Source: Cecembia rubra
Lineage (GTDB): Bacteria > Bacteroidota > Bacteroidia > Cytophagales > Cyclobacteriaceae
Direction of reading: 5' to 3'
Length of the DNA: 64,000 bases
Assembly: GCF_003014575.1 (NCBI RefSeq)
Contig: NZ_PYGF01000004.1
Span: forward strand, 1-64,000
The position numbers were made by a program, and so were the translations under genes. Shown here piece after piece: positions 14,904-23,494 of the stretch. The stretch's first letter is position 1. Each line of letters opens with the position of its first letter. Below the pieces are notes generated by a model. The model searched no databases. It was not told where the DNA came from and saw nothing but the letters and a program-made list of their open reading frames with translations.

Positions 14904-16258
14904 GCCATCCAGCCAAAGCATCGGAATTTTTACAGGACGCTGCCAAAGCCAAATGGCATGACGAAACACTTTGGTTTGTCAGGGACAAGCGGGACACCAT
15001 TAGCAAGACCATTCCGGAATGGGAAGAATTGAGGGAATTGGCTTCCCAGATCAAAGACAATGTGCTGGCCAATCTATACGAATACCTTGTGCAATTTGAA
15101 GAAAAAGCGACTGCCAATGGTATACAAGTACACTGGGCCAAGGATGCAGAAGAACACAACCAAATTGTACTCAGTATCCTCCAAAAGCATCAGTGCAAAG
15201 CCATTGTCAAAAGCAAATCCATCCTCACCGAGGAATGTCATCTTAACCCCTTCTTGGAAAATAGCGGAGTGGAAGTGGTGGATACGGATTTGGGAGAGCG
15301 GATTGTACAGTTCCTCAATCAACCGCCCAGCCATATCGTGCTGCCTGCGATTCACTTGAAGAAAAGGGATATCTCTGAGCTTTTCCATGAAAAACTGCAT
15401 ACCGAAAAAGGCAATGAAGATCCAGCTTACCTCACCCATGCAGCCCGTTTACATTTGAGGGAAAAGTTTTTGGGCGCCAAAGTAGCCATTACCGGAGTGA
15501 ATTTTGGTGTTGCGGAAACAGGGGAATTTGTGGTCTGCACGAATGAGGGCAATGCCGATATGGGCGTGCATTTGGCCGATGTACACATCGCCTGTATGGG
15601 CATCGAAAAAATCATTCCCAGAAGAAAGGATTTGGGGGTATTCCTCAGGCTGTTAGCACGGTCTGCTACAGGTCAACCCATTACCAATTACAATTCACAC
15701 TTCCGCTCCCCAGCTCAGGGTAAGGAGATCCATATTGTTTTGGTAGATAATGGCCGTACGGATCAATTAGCAAGGGAGAAATTCAAAAACTCTTTGAAAT
15801 GTATCCGTTGTGGTGCCTGTATGAACACCTGTCCCATTTATAGGAGAAGTGGTGGCTACAGTTATGGCTCGGTAGTTCCCGGCCCCATAGGTTCCATTCT
15901 ATCTCCAGGCCTTGATTTAAAGAAACACAGTTCGTTACCCTTTGCCTCTACCCTTTGTGGTTCCTGCACGGATGTCTGTCCGGTAAAGATCAATATCCAT
16001 GAGCAACTCTACGAATGGAGGCAGGAAATCACCAAAGCCCAAGGGACCAATGCGAAAAGCATTTCCATGAAAATTGCCAATGGGATTTTTGCAGTCCCTT
16101 TTGCTTATAAAATAACCGGAGCCATGATGCGGGGCGCCTTGAAAATCCTGCCTGACAGCATTACTTATTCAGGTCTGAACACCTGGGGTAAGCAAAGAGA
16201 CCTGCCCGAAACACCGAAAGAAACTTTCAAAGATTGGTACAAAAAGAACAGGTCATGA
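14900..16258 (+). CDS. lutB: LutB/LldF, L-lactate oxidation LUD and ferredoxin subunit
   Basis: 452 residues. The N-terminal LUD domain covers roughly residues 50-290. Two 4Fe-4S motifs follow: CIRCGACMNTCPIYRR and CGSCTDVCPVKINIHEQ. The C-terminal part has the family's usual tail. This is the electron-transferring core subunit of the Lut complex. It overlaps lutA by 4 nt and lutC by 4 nt, so translation is coupled across all three. Confidence 0.93.
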   Translation: MSHPAKASEFLQDAAKAKWHDETLWFVRDKRDTISKTIPEWEELRELASQIKDNVLANLYEYLVQFEEKATANGIQVHWAKDAEEHNQIVLSILQKHQCKAIVKSKSILTEECHLNPFLENSGVEVVDTDLGERIVQFLNQPPSHIVLPAIHLKKRDISELFHEKLHTEKGNEDPAYLTHAARLHLREKFLGAKVAITGVNFGVAETGEFVVCTNEGNADMGVHLADVHIACMGIEKIIPRRKDLGVFLRLLARSATGQPITNYNSHFRSPAQGKEIHIVLVDNGRTDQLAREKFKNSLKCIRCGACMNTCPIYRRSGGYSYGSVVPGPIGSILSPGLDLKKHSSLPFASTLCGSCTDVCPVKINIHEQLYEWRQEITKAQGTNAKSISMKIANGIFAVPFAYKITGAMMRGALKILPDSITYSGLNTWGKQRDLPETPKETFKDWYKKNRS

Positions 16259-16815
16259 GCGGCAGAGAAAACATTTTGGCCAAAATCAAAGCCATACCGA
16301 GAGAAAGCAGATTGCTTCCTGAAATACCTGCATTTGAATTTCCTATGGATCATAAAGTAGCCTTTATGCTATCCATTCAGGCCAATAAGGGGGAAGTCAT
16401 CACTGAGTCCGAATTAAAGGATTTTATAGCCATCAACCGTTTTGAAAAGATTCTCAACCTGGCCAAGGGAATGGAGAGCCTTTCGACTCAGCCTTTACCT
16501 TCTGACGCCCATGAATTAAATGAGTTGGAAGTAGCTATCATTCAAGGTCAATTTGGGGTCGCGGAAAACGGTGCCATTTGGTTGACCGATGAAAACTTGG
16601 GCTTACGGGCTTTGCCCTTTATCACCGAGCATTTGGTGATTGTATTGGAGGAAAAATCACTGGTTTCCAATATGCACGAAGCTTATCAAAGAATTGGAGA
16701 TCAGCCTTCAGGTTTCGGCCTCTTTATTGCCGGGCCTTCCAAAACTGCTGACATTGAGCAGTCTTTGGTGATCGGAGCTCATGGGGCGAAGAGTTTGAGA
16801 GTGGTTTTAAGGTAG
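16255..16815 (+). CDS. lutC: LutC/LldG, LUD-domain subunit
   Basis: 186 residues from ATG 16255, which overlaps the lutB stop (ATGA). An alternative start at 16234 would overlap further and lacks support. It is a LUD domain protein with the typical GQFGVAENGAIWL and FGLFIAGPSKTADIEQSLV segments. The N-terminus SGRENILAKIKA is characteristic of LutC. It is the third subunit of the L-lactate utilisation complex. The 3' UTR begins with a purine-rich GAGACGAGAA repeat. Confidence 0.9.
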   Translation: MSGRENILAKIKAIPRESRLLPEIPAFEFPMDHKVAFMLSIQANKGEVITESELKDFIAINRFEKILNLAKGMESLSTQPLPSDAHELNELEVAIIQGQFGVAENGAIWLTDENLGLRALPFITEHLVIVLEEKSLVSNMHEAYQRIGDQPSGFGLFIAGPSKTADIEQSLVIGAHGAKSLRVVLR

Positions 16816-16862
16816 AGACGAGAAATTAGAAGCGAGAGGCTAGATCAAGTGAGAAGTCGGAA
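16816..16862 (+). repeat. GA-rich 3'-UTR repeat after lutC
   Basis: GACGAGAAATTAGAAGCGAG and further GA-rich sequence follow the lutC stop directly. Similar GAGA(C/G)GAGAAGCGAGAG tracts follow hslU and the DUF1684 gene on their sense strands. Confidence 0.55.
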
Positions 16863-17053
16863 GGCAGATTTCAGGACTGAGCGTAAAAAAATGCTTGAAA
16901 TATGACCAATAAATTCTTTGCTGTACTACATTCCCAAACGCTACAAATGTGAATTTTCAACTAGATTTTTTTAAATGTTTCATTGGAAAATGCAGGCAAA
17001 GTCCAAAGCTCATGTCGAAAACATTAAGAAAACTGGAACAAAAAAAATCCATA

Positions 17054-17371
17054 ATGCCCATAAAAACTTTTGCTTTTAAAATGAACCTCCTTCCAGGAAT
17101 GGAGGAAGAATACCAGAGAAGACATGATGCCATTTGGCCAGAACTCAAACAACTGCTTTTTGATTCAGGAATCTTAGAGTACCATATATTTCTGGACAGA
17201 GAAACACAGACTTTGTTTGCCTTTCAAAAGCTGGATGGTGAAAAAAATTCTCAAGAATTGGGCAAAAATCCTCTCGTGCAAAAATGGTGGGCCTATATGG
17301 CTGATATTATGGAAACCCATCCCGATAATGCCCCTGTTAGTCAAGAGTTAAAGGAAGTTTTTAAGCTTTAA
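17054..17371 (+). CDS. rhaM: L-rhamnose mutarotase
   Basis: 105 residues from the ATG at 17054 (MPIKTFAFKMNLLPGM...), the usual length for RhaM; an upstream extension to 16949 is not conserved-looking. It interconverts alpha and beta L-rhamnose. Diagnostic segments are EYQRRHDAIWPEL (the His aligns with the catalytic His of RhaM) and PLVQKWWAYMADIME. It lies downstream of lutABC, which oxidises the L-lactate formed from rhamnose via lactaldehyde. This placement supports a shared rhamnose pathway. No isomerase, aldolase or intact kinase gene is present in the window. Confidence 0.9.
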   Translation: MPIKTFAFKMNLLPGMEEEYQRRHDAIWPELKQLLFDSGILEYHIFLDRETQTLFAFQKLDGEKNSQELGKNPLVQKWWAYMADIMETHPDNAPVSQELKEVFKL

Positions 17372-17418
17372 AGTACCACAGACAACCATTGTTCTTCATT
17401 ATCAGGTTGTAGCATGAG

Positions 17419-17823
17419 TTATTCCAGCTCTATATGATATACATCAGAGCGGTTTCTTCTGATGCCAAAATACTCAAAGCCCCCTTCTTGGGGAATTCTC
17501 TCTATCAGATCAAAAACCTCACAATCTTCTGGAAGACCTTCAAAAATGAGGGTAAATCTGTGTGTATTTCCGAAAACGTGCAACCATTGGGGATAAAATG
17601 GAATATTCTCAGCATTTAAGAGTTTGGACTCGGGACCAATCCCACGGGGAACTAGGAAAGTACTTGGCCAAATCCGGAGCTGCCACCAAGTGAAGGAAGT
17701 CCTCATGGTCACATGTACAATGACCTGTCTTTCTACCTCTATGGCCTCTTTGGCTTTAGAGATAACCTCTTCATCAATTTTTACTTCGGGAATGGTAATA
17801 ATCTCAGGTTGGTAACCCGCCAT
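17419..17823 (-). CDS. 134-aa conserved hypothetical protein
   Basis: I do not recognise the family. From ATG 17823 (MAGYQPEIITIPEVK) the protein is cytoplasmic, with no signal or membrane segment. Trp-rich stretches TSFTWWQLRIWPSTF and FYPQWLHVFGNTHRFTLIF stand out, followed by EGLPEDCEVFDLIE and a C-terminal FEYFGIRRNRSDVYHIELE. It looks like a compact single-domain protein. It is convergent with rhaM and divergent from the TMEM220-like gene. A real gene is supported by its steady coding character over the full length. Confidence 0.65.
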   Translation of the reverse strand: MAGYQPEIITIPEVKIDEEVISKAKEAIEVERQVIVHVTMRTSFTWWQLRIWPSTFLVPRGIGPESKLLNAENIPFYPQWLHVFGNTHRFTLIFEGLPEDCEVFDLIERIPQEGGFEYFGIRRNRSDVYHIELE

Positions 17824-17970
17824 AATCAAAGTTTCTGTTTCAGATTTAACCCAAATTTAACAATAAAATGGAAAACCTCGTTGGTGATCCTAGATTGCCT
17901 CCCTTTTAAAAATTCATTCTTGCCAATCCTCCAATTATTCCCTACTTTCATGCAATTAACCCAATAGCCT

Positions 17971-18357
17971 ATGAAAACCTTCTCAAAGTACTTCTTCATC
18001 TTCTGGTTTTTTGCCTTTCTTCTCTTTGCCTATTGGCAATTGAATGATCCCGACCCTGAAATTTGGGTCCCTGTGTACCTTACAGCAGCGCTATTCTCTG
18101 CCCTTGCTGTAAAAGGCAAGCATCCCCTTATTCCATTGTCTATCGTCATTATTGCCTGTATTGTGGGTGCTATCTATTTCTACCCAGAATCTGTCAGTGA
18201 GTGGATAAACTTTGAACTCGAACAAAAAGACTTAAGCATGAAAACCCAGGAATCAGAAGAAGCCAGAGAAACATTCGGACTTTTGATTATTGCAATTATT
18301 ATGACTGTTTCGGCTTTTGTCGGATGGAAAAAAACTCAAACATTGAAAAACTCTTGA
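17971..18357 (+). CDS. TMEM220-family membrane protein
   Basis: 128 residues with four hydrophobic segments. The QLNDPDPEIWVPVYLTAALF motif after the first segment is the signature of the transmembrane-220 family, whose function is unknown. An acidic linker (KTQESEEARE) precedes the last segment. Its stop lies 5 nt before the start of the NIPSNAP gene, so the two form an operon. Confidence 0.85.
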   Translation: MKTFSKYFFIFWFFAFLLFAYWQLNDPDPEIWVPVYLTAALFSALAVKGKHPLIPLSIVIIACIVGAIYFYPESVSEWINFELEQKDLSMKTQESEEARETFGLLIIAIIMTVSAFVGWKKTQTLKNS

Positions 18358-18362
18358 AAACA

Positions 18363-19109
18363 ATGAAAAAGATAATTCTTTTCTTACCTTTTCTTTTACT
18401 TGTCTGTGAGTTTTCATTAGGACAAGATACCCGGTATTTTGAAATGCGTACATATACCACCCATGAAGGGAAAAGAAATGACCTCATTAAGCGGTTTCAG
18501 GATCATACCTTGAAACTGTTTGAAAAGAATGGGATCGAAAATATCGCTTATTTTATTCCTACAGACGAAAACAACAATACCCTTACTTTCATTCTGGCTT
18601 ATCCGGATCAGACCTCTAGGGACGTCTTATGGAATAAATTTGCCAATGATCCGGAATGGCAGGCTGCATATAAAGCATCTGAAGCCAATGGCCCATTAGT
18701 AGCCAAAGTCGATCAGGTATTTATGGAGATTGCCCCTGAACTGAACCCGGAAATCATCCGCTGGCAAAATGAAGGAAAAAGAATATTTGAACTTCGGACT
18801 TACTACATGCATCCTGGAAAACTGGACAATATCAATGCCCGGTTTAGGGATTACACCAGAGAACTTTTCCAAAAACACGGCATGACAAATGTCATGTATT
18901 GGCATACTGTAGAAAAAGATGGATCACAGGCTAAATTGGTTTATTTATTGGCACATAAAAGCGAAAAAGCCGCCAAAAAATCCTTTGATAGTTTCCGTGA
19001 AGACCCAGTGTGGATCATGGTAAGGGACAGATCTGAAGAAATGGGGCCTATTGTACAAAAAATCACTTCTGTTTACCTACAAACACTTCCCTTTTCCCCT
19101 TTAAAATAA
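18363..19109 (+). CDS. secreted NIPSNAP-domain protein (two domains)
   Basis: 248 residues from ATG 18363 (MKKIILFLPFLLLVCEFSLG), which gives a clean signal peptide. Two tandem ferredoxin-like NIPSNAP units follow: the first begins YFEMRTYTTHEGKRNDL, the second IFELRTYYMHPGKLDNI, each ending with a D-P-x-W motif (NDPEWQAAY and EDPVWIMVRD). The family is widespread and its biochemical role is unclear. The location should be periplasmic or extracellular. A strong terminator follows. Confidence 0.88.
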   Translation: MKKIILFLPFLLLVCEFSLGQDTRYFEMRTYTTHEGKRNDLIKRFQDHTLKLFEKNGIENIAYFIPTDENNNTLTFILAYPDQTSRDVLWNKFANDPEWQAAYKASEANGPLVAKVDQVFMEIAPELNPEIIRWQNEGKRIFELRTYYMHPGKLDNINARFRDYTRELFQKHGMTNVMYWHTVEKDGSQAKLVYLLAHKSEKAAKKSFDSFREDPVWIMVRDRSEEMGPIVQKITSVYLQTLPFSPLK

Positions 19110-19154
19110 AAATTCCCTGAGTTTGCACCTCTTTGCATCCTCAGGGAATTTTTT
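19109..19154 (+). terminator. intrinsic terminator after the NIPSNAP gene
   Basis: AATTCCCTGAG (19111-19121) pairs with CTCAGGGAATT (19140-19150), followed by a T-rich run. Confidence 0.85.
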
Positions 19155-19215
19155 AATTTTCTTCAAAAGTACCGGTTTCAAAATCACTTTAACTTACGAA
19201 ATCCAACTTTTGAAA

Positions 19216-19266
19216 TTCTTATCTCTTGCCTCTCGTCTCTAAACTCTCGCTTCTCGTCTCTCGCTT
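19216..19266 (-). repeat. GA-rich 3'-UTR repeat after hslU
   Basis: On the hslU sense strand the sequence after the stop reads GTAGAAGCGAGAGACGAGAA and continues with similar GA-rich units. It resembles the tracts after lutC and the DUF1684 gene. Confidence 0.55.
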
Positions 19267-20670
19267 CTACAATATATACTGCGACAAATCCCTATTCTTC
19301 ACCAATGAGCTCAATCTATCCTGAACCATTTCTTTGGTAATCATTATTTTAGAGTTGGCTTCAATGGTATCTGGAACTTCAAAAAGGAAATCATTCAACA
19401 AATGACTCATGACCGTATGTAGCCTTCTTGCCCCGATATTTTCCACTTCCTCGTTGATCTTAAAGGCCAATTTGGCAATCTCCCTAATGGCTTCCTCATT
19501 GAAATCTAAATACACTTCTTCCGCCTCAAACAAGGCTTGATACTGTTTGGTTAAAGCGTTTTTGGGTTCTTTTAAAATCCTGAAGAAATCTTCTTCTGTC
19601 AGTGAATTCAGCTCTACCCTGATAGGAAACCTACCTTGAAGTTCGGGTATCAGGTCAGATGGTTTGCTGACATGGAAAGCTCCCGCAGCTATGAACAGAA
19701 CATGATCTGTATTGATAATACCATATTTTGTATTTACACTACTCCCCTCTACAATTGGGAGAAGATCACGCTGAACCCCTTCCCTGCTTACATCGGGACC
19801 TCCACTGCCCTTCCCTGATTTTGAGGCAATTTTGTCAATTTCATCGATAAAAATAATTCCGTTATTTTCTGCCAAGCGGATCGCTTCCTCTTTTACTTCA
19901 TCAAAATCAATAAGCTTTCCAGTCTCCTCTTCCATGAGGATCTTCCTGGCCTCAGCAATGCTAACCTTTCGCTTCTTTGTTCTTTTGGGCATCATTCCAC
20001 TGATCATATCCTGAAGCCCTGCCATACTCGCATCATCTATCATGCCCCCACCTATCATTCCTACACCTACAGGCGGAGATTGCTTGACATTGATTTCAAT
20101 TTTCCTGTCCTCAAGCTCACCATTTTTTAGTTTTTCGCGGAAGCGATCCCTTGTCCTTTCATTCAATTCATCTTCTGATGCCTGATCTGGGTTGAATTCA
20201 GTTGAAACTGAAGTTCCGGGACGTGTAAAACCTGCTGATTTTACAGGAGGAATTAAGATATCCAGGATAATTTCTTCCACTGCTTCAGCTGCCTTTTCTT
20301 TAACGGATTCATTTTTCTGTTCCCTTACCAAATGGACAGATTGCTCCACCAAGTCACGGACCATGCTCTCTACATCCCTGCCGACATACCCCACTTCAGT
20401 AAACTTTGAGGCTTCAACTTTGGTAAATGGGGCATTGGCTATTTTAGCCAATCTACGGGCAATTTCCGTCTTACCCACACCTGTGGACCCTATCATCAAA
20501 ATGTTATTGGGTACAATATCCTTTTGGATATCAGACTTCACATTCATCCTGCGTATCCTATTCCTGAGTGCAATAGCCACATTTCTTTTGGCGTCATGCT
20601 GTCCAATGATATATTTATCCAATTCAGCTACAATCTGCTTTGGGGTCAAATGATTGATATCGTTTCTCAT
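19267..20670 (-). CDS. hslU: HslU/ClpY, ATPase subunit of the HslUV protease
   Basis: 467 residues from ATG 20670 (MRNDINHLTPKQIVAELDKY). A TTG 45 nt upstream would extend it but lacks similarity to known HslU starts. Features: YIIGQ N-terminal motif, Walker A GSTGVGKTEIARR, the pore motif GYVGRDVE, an inserted I domain of about 130 residues, Walker B IIFIDEIDKIA, a sensor region with ELQGRFPIRVEL, and the C-terminal DLSQYIL tail that docks into HslV. HslU unfolds substrates for the HslV peptidase, whose gene is not in this window. It is 135 nt downstream of lon on the same strand. Confidence 0.95.
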   Translation of the reverse strand: MRNDINHLTPKQIVAELDKYIIGQHDAKRNVAIALRNRIRRMNVKSDIQKDIVPNNILMIGSTGVGKTEIARRLAKIANAPFTKVEASKFTEVGYVGRDVESMVRDLVEQSVHLVREQKNESVKEKAAEAVEEIILDILIPPVKSAGFTRPGTSVSTEFNPDQASEDELNERTRDRFREKLKNGELEDRKIEINVKQSPPVGVGMIGGGMIDDASMAGLQDMISGMMPKRTKKRKVSIAEARKILMEEETGKLIDFDEVKEEAIRLAENNGIIFIDEIDKIASKSGKGSGGPDVSREGVQRDLLPIVEGSSVNTKYGIINTDHVLFIAAGAFHVSKPSDLIPELQGRFPIRVELNSLTEEDFFRILKEPKNALTKQYQALFEAEEVYLDFNEEAIREIAKLAFKINEEVENIGARRLHTVMSHLLNDFLFEVPDTIEANSKIMITKEMVQDRLSSLVKNRDLSQYIL

Positions 20671-20805
20671 TTCTTGAAGATTTACTTGCTTGATACCCTT
20701 GGGATTGCTTTCCAAAGGTCTAACTTAGCTTTAGAACTTTTTTATTCAAAAAAGCTGATCCATTAAGAAATTTTGGACCGGATTTCCCCGGCCCAAAACC
20801 CTATT

Positions 20806-23292
20806 TTAATCTTTGTATTCCTCTCTGGATTCCTTAGGAAAAGTAAACAACATAGGATCCTCCACTTTGGATCTGAGAAGTGCAATATCAAGCACCTCCT
20901 CAACTTTATCTACAAAATGGAACGTGACACCCTTGATATACTCCTCGTCGATTTCTTCAATATCCCTCTTATTTTTTTCACAAAGGATAATCTCTTTAAT
21001 CCCTGCCCTTTTGGCAGCTAGGATCTTTTCTTTGATTCCACCTACAGGCATCACCTTACCCCTAAGGGTTATCTCTCCAGTCATGGCTATTTTGGCCTTC
21101 ACTTTTCTTTGGGTAAAAATGGAAGCCATAGCTGTAAGCATGGTAATTCCTGCTGAAGGACCATCCTTAGGAACAGCTCCTGCAGGCACGTGCACATGTA
21201 AATCATAATTGTCAAAGATGCGGTAATCTATGCCCAGCTTGTCAGCTTTTGATTTAAGATAAGAAAGGGCAGTCACAGCTGACTCTTTCATTACATCTCC
21301 TAATTGTCCGGAAAGTGTCAATTTCCCTTTTCCTTTACTGAGGGAGGCTTCCACGAATAAGATCTCACCACCTACAGAAGTCCAAGCAAGCCCTGTCACT
21401 ACACCGGCTATGCTGTTTTCTTGGTAGATTTCCTTATCGAAAATTTCACCACCAAGTACTTTCCGCACCACTTTTGGGGTAATTTTTTTCTCATATTCCT
21501 CCTCCATTGCGATGGATTTGGCCACATTCCGTATGACTTTCCCAATAGCCCTTTCCAAACTCCTTACTCCGGATTCGCGGGTATAATCCTCAATGATTTT
21601 TACAATAGCTGATTTTTCAAATGAAACTTGATTGGCTTTGACTCCATGTTCCTTCCTTTGTTTTGGAATGAGATGCTTTTTAGCAATTTCCATTTTTTCT
21701 TCAAGGGTATAGCCGGTAACTTCAATGATCTCCATTCTGTCCCTTAAGGCAGGTTGAATGGTATCAAGGGAATTGGCAGTAGCAATGAACAATACTTTGG
21801 AAAGATCATATTCCACCTCCAGATAGTTATCCACGAAGGTACTGTTTTGCTCAGGATCAAGAACTTCCAGAAAAGCCGAAGATGGATCCCCCCTGAAATC
21901 TGAGCTCAGCTTGTCTATTTCATCCAAAACATAAACAGGATTTGAAGTTTTCACTTTCTTCATGTTCTGGATGATTTTTCCGGGCATCGCACCTACATAA
22001 GTTTTTCTGTGACCACGGATTTCTGCCTCATCATGGACACCTCCCAGGGACATTCTGATATATTTCCTTCCCAAGGCAGTGGCAATAGATTTTCCCAGAG
22101 AAGTTTTACCGACTCCAGGAGGTCCATATAGACAAAGGATAGGACCTTTCAAATCATTTTTAAGCTTAAGTACAGCCAAATATTCTATGATCCTTTCTTT
22201 TACCTTTTCTAGTCCATGGTGGTCCTTATCCAGAATGTCTTTAGCCCGCTTCAGATCAAAGTTATCTAAAGTAAACTCATTCCATGGCAATTCCACCAAA
22301 GTCTCAGCATAATTCAGCGCTATGGGATATTCTGCCGCAGAAGGATTGATTCGGAGGATTTTATCCAGCTCTTTTTCAAAATGTTTAGATACAGCTTCAG
22401 GCCATTTTTTCTTGGCACCTTTAGCCCTGAGTTCCTCTACCTCCTTTTCAGGACCTTCTTCACCGAGTTCGGTCTGTAAGACCTTCATTTGCTGACGAAG
22501 GAAATAATCCCTTTGCTGCTGGTCGATATCTGTATGGACTTTCTTTTGGATTTCACTTTTGATTTCCAACATCTGAATATCCTTCATCATGAATTCCAAC
22601 AGTAAAGTTGCTCGCTCTACCCCATCATTGATTTCCAATAACCTTTGCTTGGCTTCTACAGGTGCATTGATATTGGAAGAAAGGAAATGGGTCAGAAAGG
22701 GCGTATTGTCAATGTTGTCCAACGCCACCTGTGCTTCCCTGGGGATTTCAGGATTGAGATGCAGAATTTTCAAAGCGGCTTCTTTGAGAGACTCCTCCAA
22801 AGCCTGGATTTTCTTGGAATTCTTGGGGAAATTTTCTTCCAAGTACCTGACTTTTGCCATAAAGTAAGGGTCCTCTGAAAGGGTTTCTGTAATCTCGAAG
22901 CGTTTTTTACCTTGGATAATGATCGTGGTATTGCCATCAGGCAATACAATCATTTTAATAATTTTTGCCAAAGTACCCACATGATAGATGTCTTCCCAAG
23001 AGGGATCATCATTCTGATGATTGACCTGTGCACATACCCCTATCAATTTATCCCCTTTCTGGGCCTTTTTTACTAACTTAATGGAACGCTGTCTTCCTAC
23101 TGTAATGGGAATTACAACGCCAGGGAAAAGTACTGTATTGCGCACTGAAAGTATGGGAATTTCTTCAGAATAGTTTTCTTGTTGGGAGAGACTTTCATCT
23201 TCATCATCTGTAATCAGTTGGATCAGATCCCCTTCAGCAGCGTAATCTCCCGTCATGAGTGATTGAAATAATTGGTTTGCGAAATGATTCAT
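20806..23292 (-). CDS. lon: Lon ATP-dependent protease
   Basis: 828 residues from ATG 23292; an ATG at 23256 is also possible. An N-terminal substrate-binding LON domain (ILSVRNTVLFPGVVIPITVG) precedes the AAA domain, which has Walker A YGPPGVGKTSLGKSI and Walker B PVYVLDEIDKL. The C-terminal serine protease domain has the Ser-Lys dyad (Ser in KDGPSAGITM, Lys in GGIKEKILAAKRAG). This is cytoplasmic quality-control proteolysis. A short inverted repeat lies just 5' of the gene, and hslU is downstream on the same strand. Confidence 0.95.
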   Translation of the reverse strand: MNHFANQLFQSLMTGDYAAEGDLIQLITDDEDESLSQQENYSEEIPILSVRNTVLFPGVVIPITVGRQRSIKLVKKAQKGDKLIGVCAQVNHQNDDPSWEDIYHVGTLAKIIKMIVLPDGNTTIIIQGKKRFEITETLSEDPYFMAKVRYLEENFPKNSKKIQALEESLKEAALKILHLNPEIPREAQVALDNIDNTPFLTHFLSSNINAPVEAKQRLLEINDGVERATLLLEFMMKDIQMLEIKSEIQKKVHTDIDQQQRDYFLRQQMKVLQTELGEEGPEKEVEELRAKGAKKKWPEAVSKHFEKELDKILRINPSAAEYPIALNYAETLVELPWNEFTLDNFDLKRAKDILDKDHHGLEKVKERIIEYLAVLKLKNDLKGPILCLYGPPGVGKTSLGKSIATALGRKYIRMSLGGVHDEAEIRGHRKTYVGAMPGKIIQNMKKVKTSNPVYVLDEIDKLSSDFRGDPSSAFLEVLDPEQNSTFVDNYLEVEYDLSKVLFIATANSLDTIQPALRDRMEIIEVTGYTLEEKMEIAKKHLIPKQRKEHGVKANQVSFEKSAIVKIIEDYTRESGVRSLERAIGKVIRNVAKSIAMEEEYEKKITPKVVRKVLGGEIFDKEIYQENSIAGVVTGLAWTSVGGEILFVEASLSKGKGKLTLSGQLGDVMKESAVTALSYLKSKADKLGIDYRIFDNYDLHVHVPAGAVPKDGPSAGITMLTAMASIFTQRKVKAKIAMTGEITLRGKVMPVGGIKEKILAAKRAGIKEIILCEKNKRDIEEIDEEYIKGVTFHFVDKVEEVLDIALLRSKVEDPMLFTFPKESREEYKD

Positions 23293-23302
23293 AAAGGACA
23301 AT

Positions 23303-23321
23303 ATGACAGTCGAAATGTCAT
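23303..23321. promoter_or_regulatory. inverted repeat just upstream of lon
   Basis: ATGACA (23303-23308) and TGTCAT (23316-23321) are separated by 7 nt, 11 nt upstream of the lon ATG. A possible operator or leader hairpin. Arms are short, so chance is possible. Confidence 0.35.
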
Positions 23322-23329
23322 GTTAATAT

Positions 23330-23369
23330 CAAAATAAAGAAGAACCCTCAATTTAAGAAGGTTCTTCTA
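23330..23369 (-). terminator. intrinsic terminator downstream of rseP
   Basis: On the minus strand AGAAGAACC and GGTTCTTCT arms (23338-23346 and 23360-23368) flank a 13-nt loop, followed by TTATTTT. It separates dxr-rseP transcription from lon. Confidence 0.75.
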
Positions 23370-23494
23370 ATAAAATCAATGTATATGCCAATGTTTAATA
23401 TGGTACAAATTGGCAGGATTTGGTTCTTCCACAACCCGAAAGTGCAACTTCTTACTGCCTCCAATTTGGTAATCAGAATTTACCCATGAAATAT

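Noticed and set aside
20671-20715. TTG-start extension of hslU
   Set aside because: The 15 added residues are unlike the HslU N-terminus; the ATG at 20670 fits.
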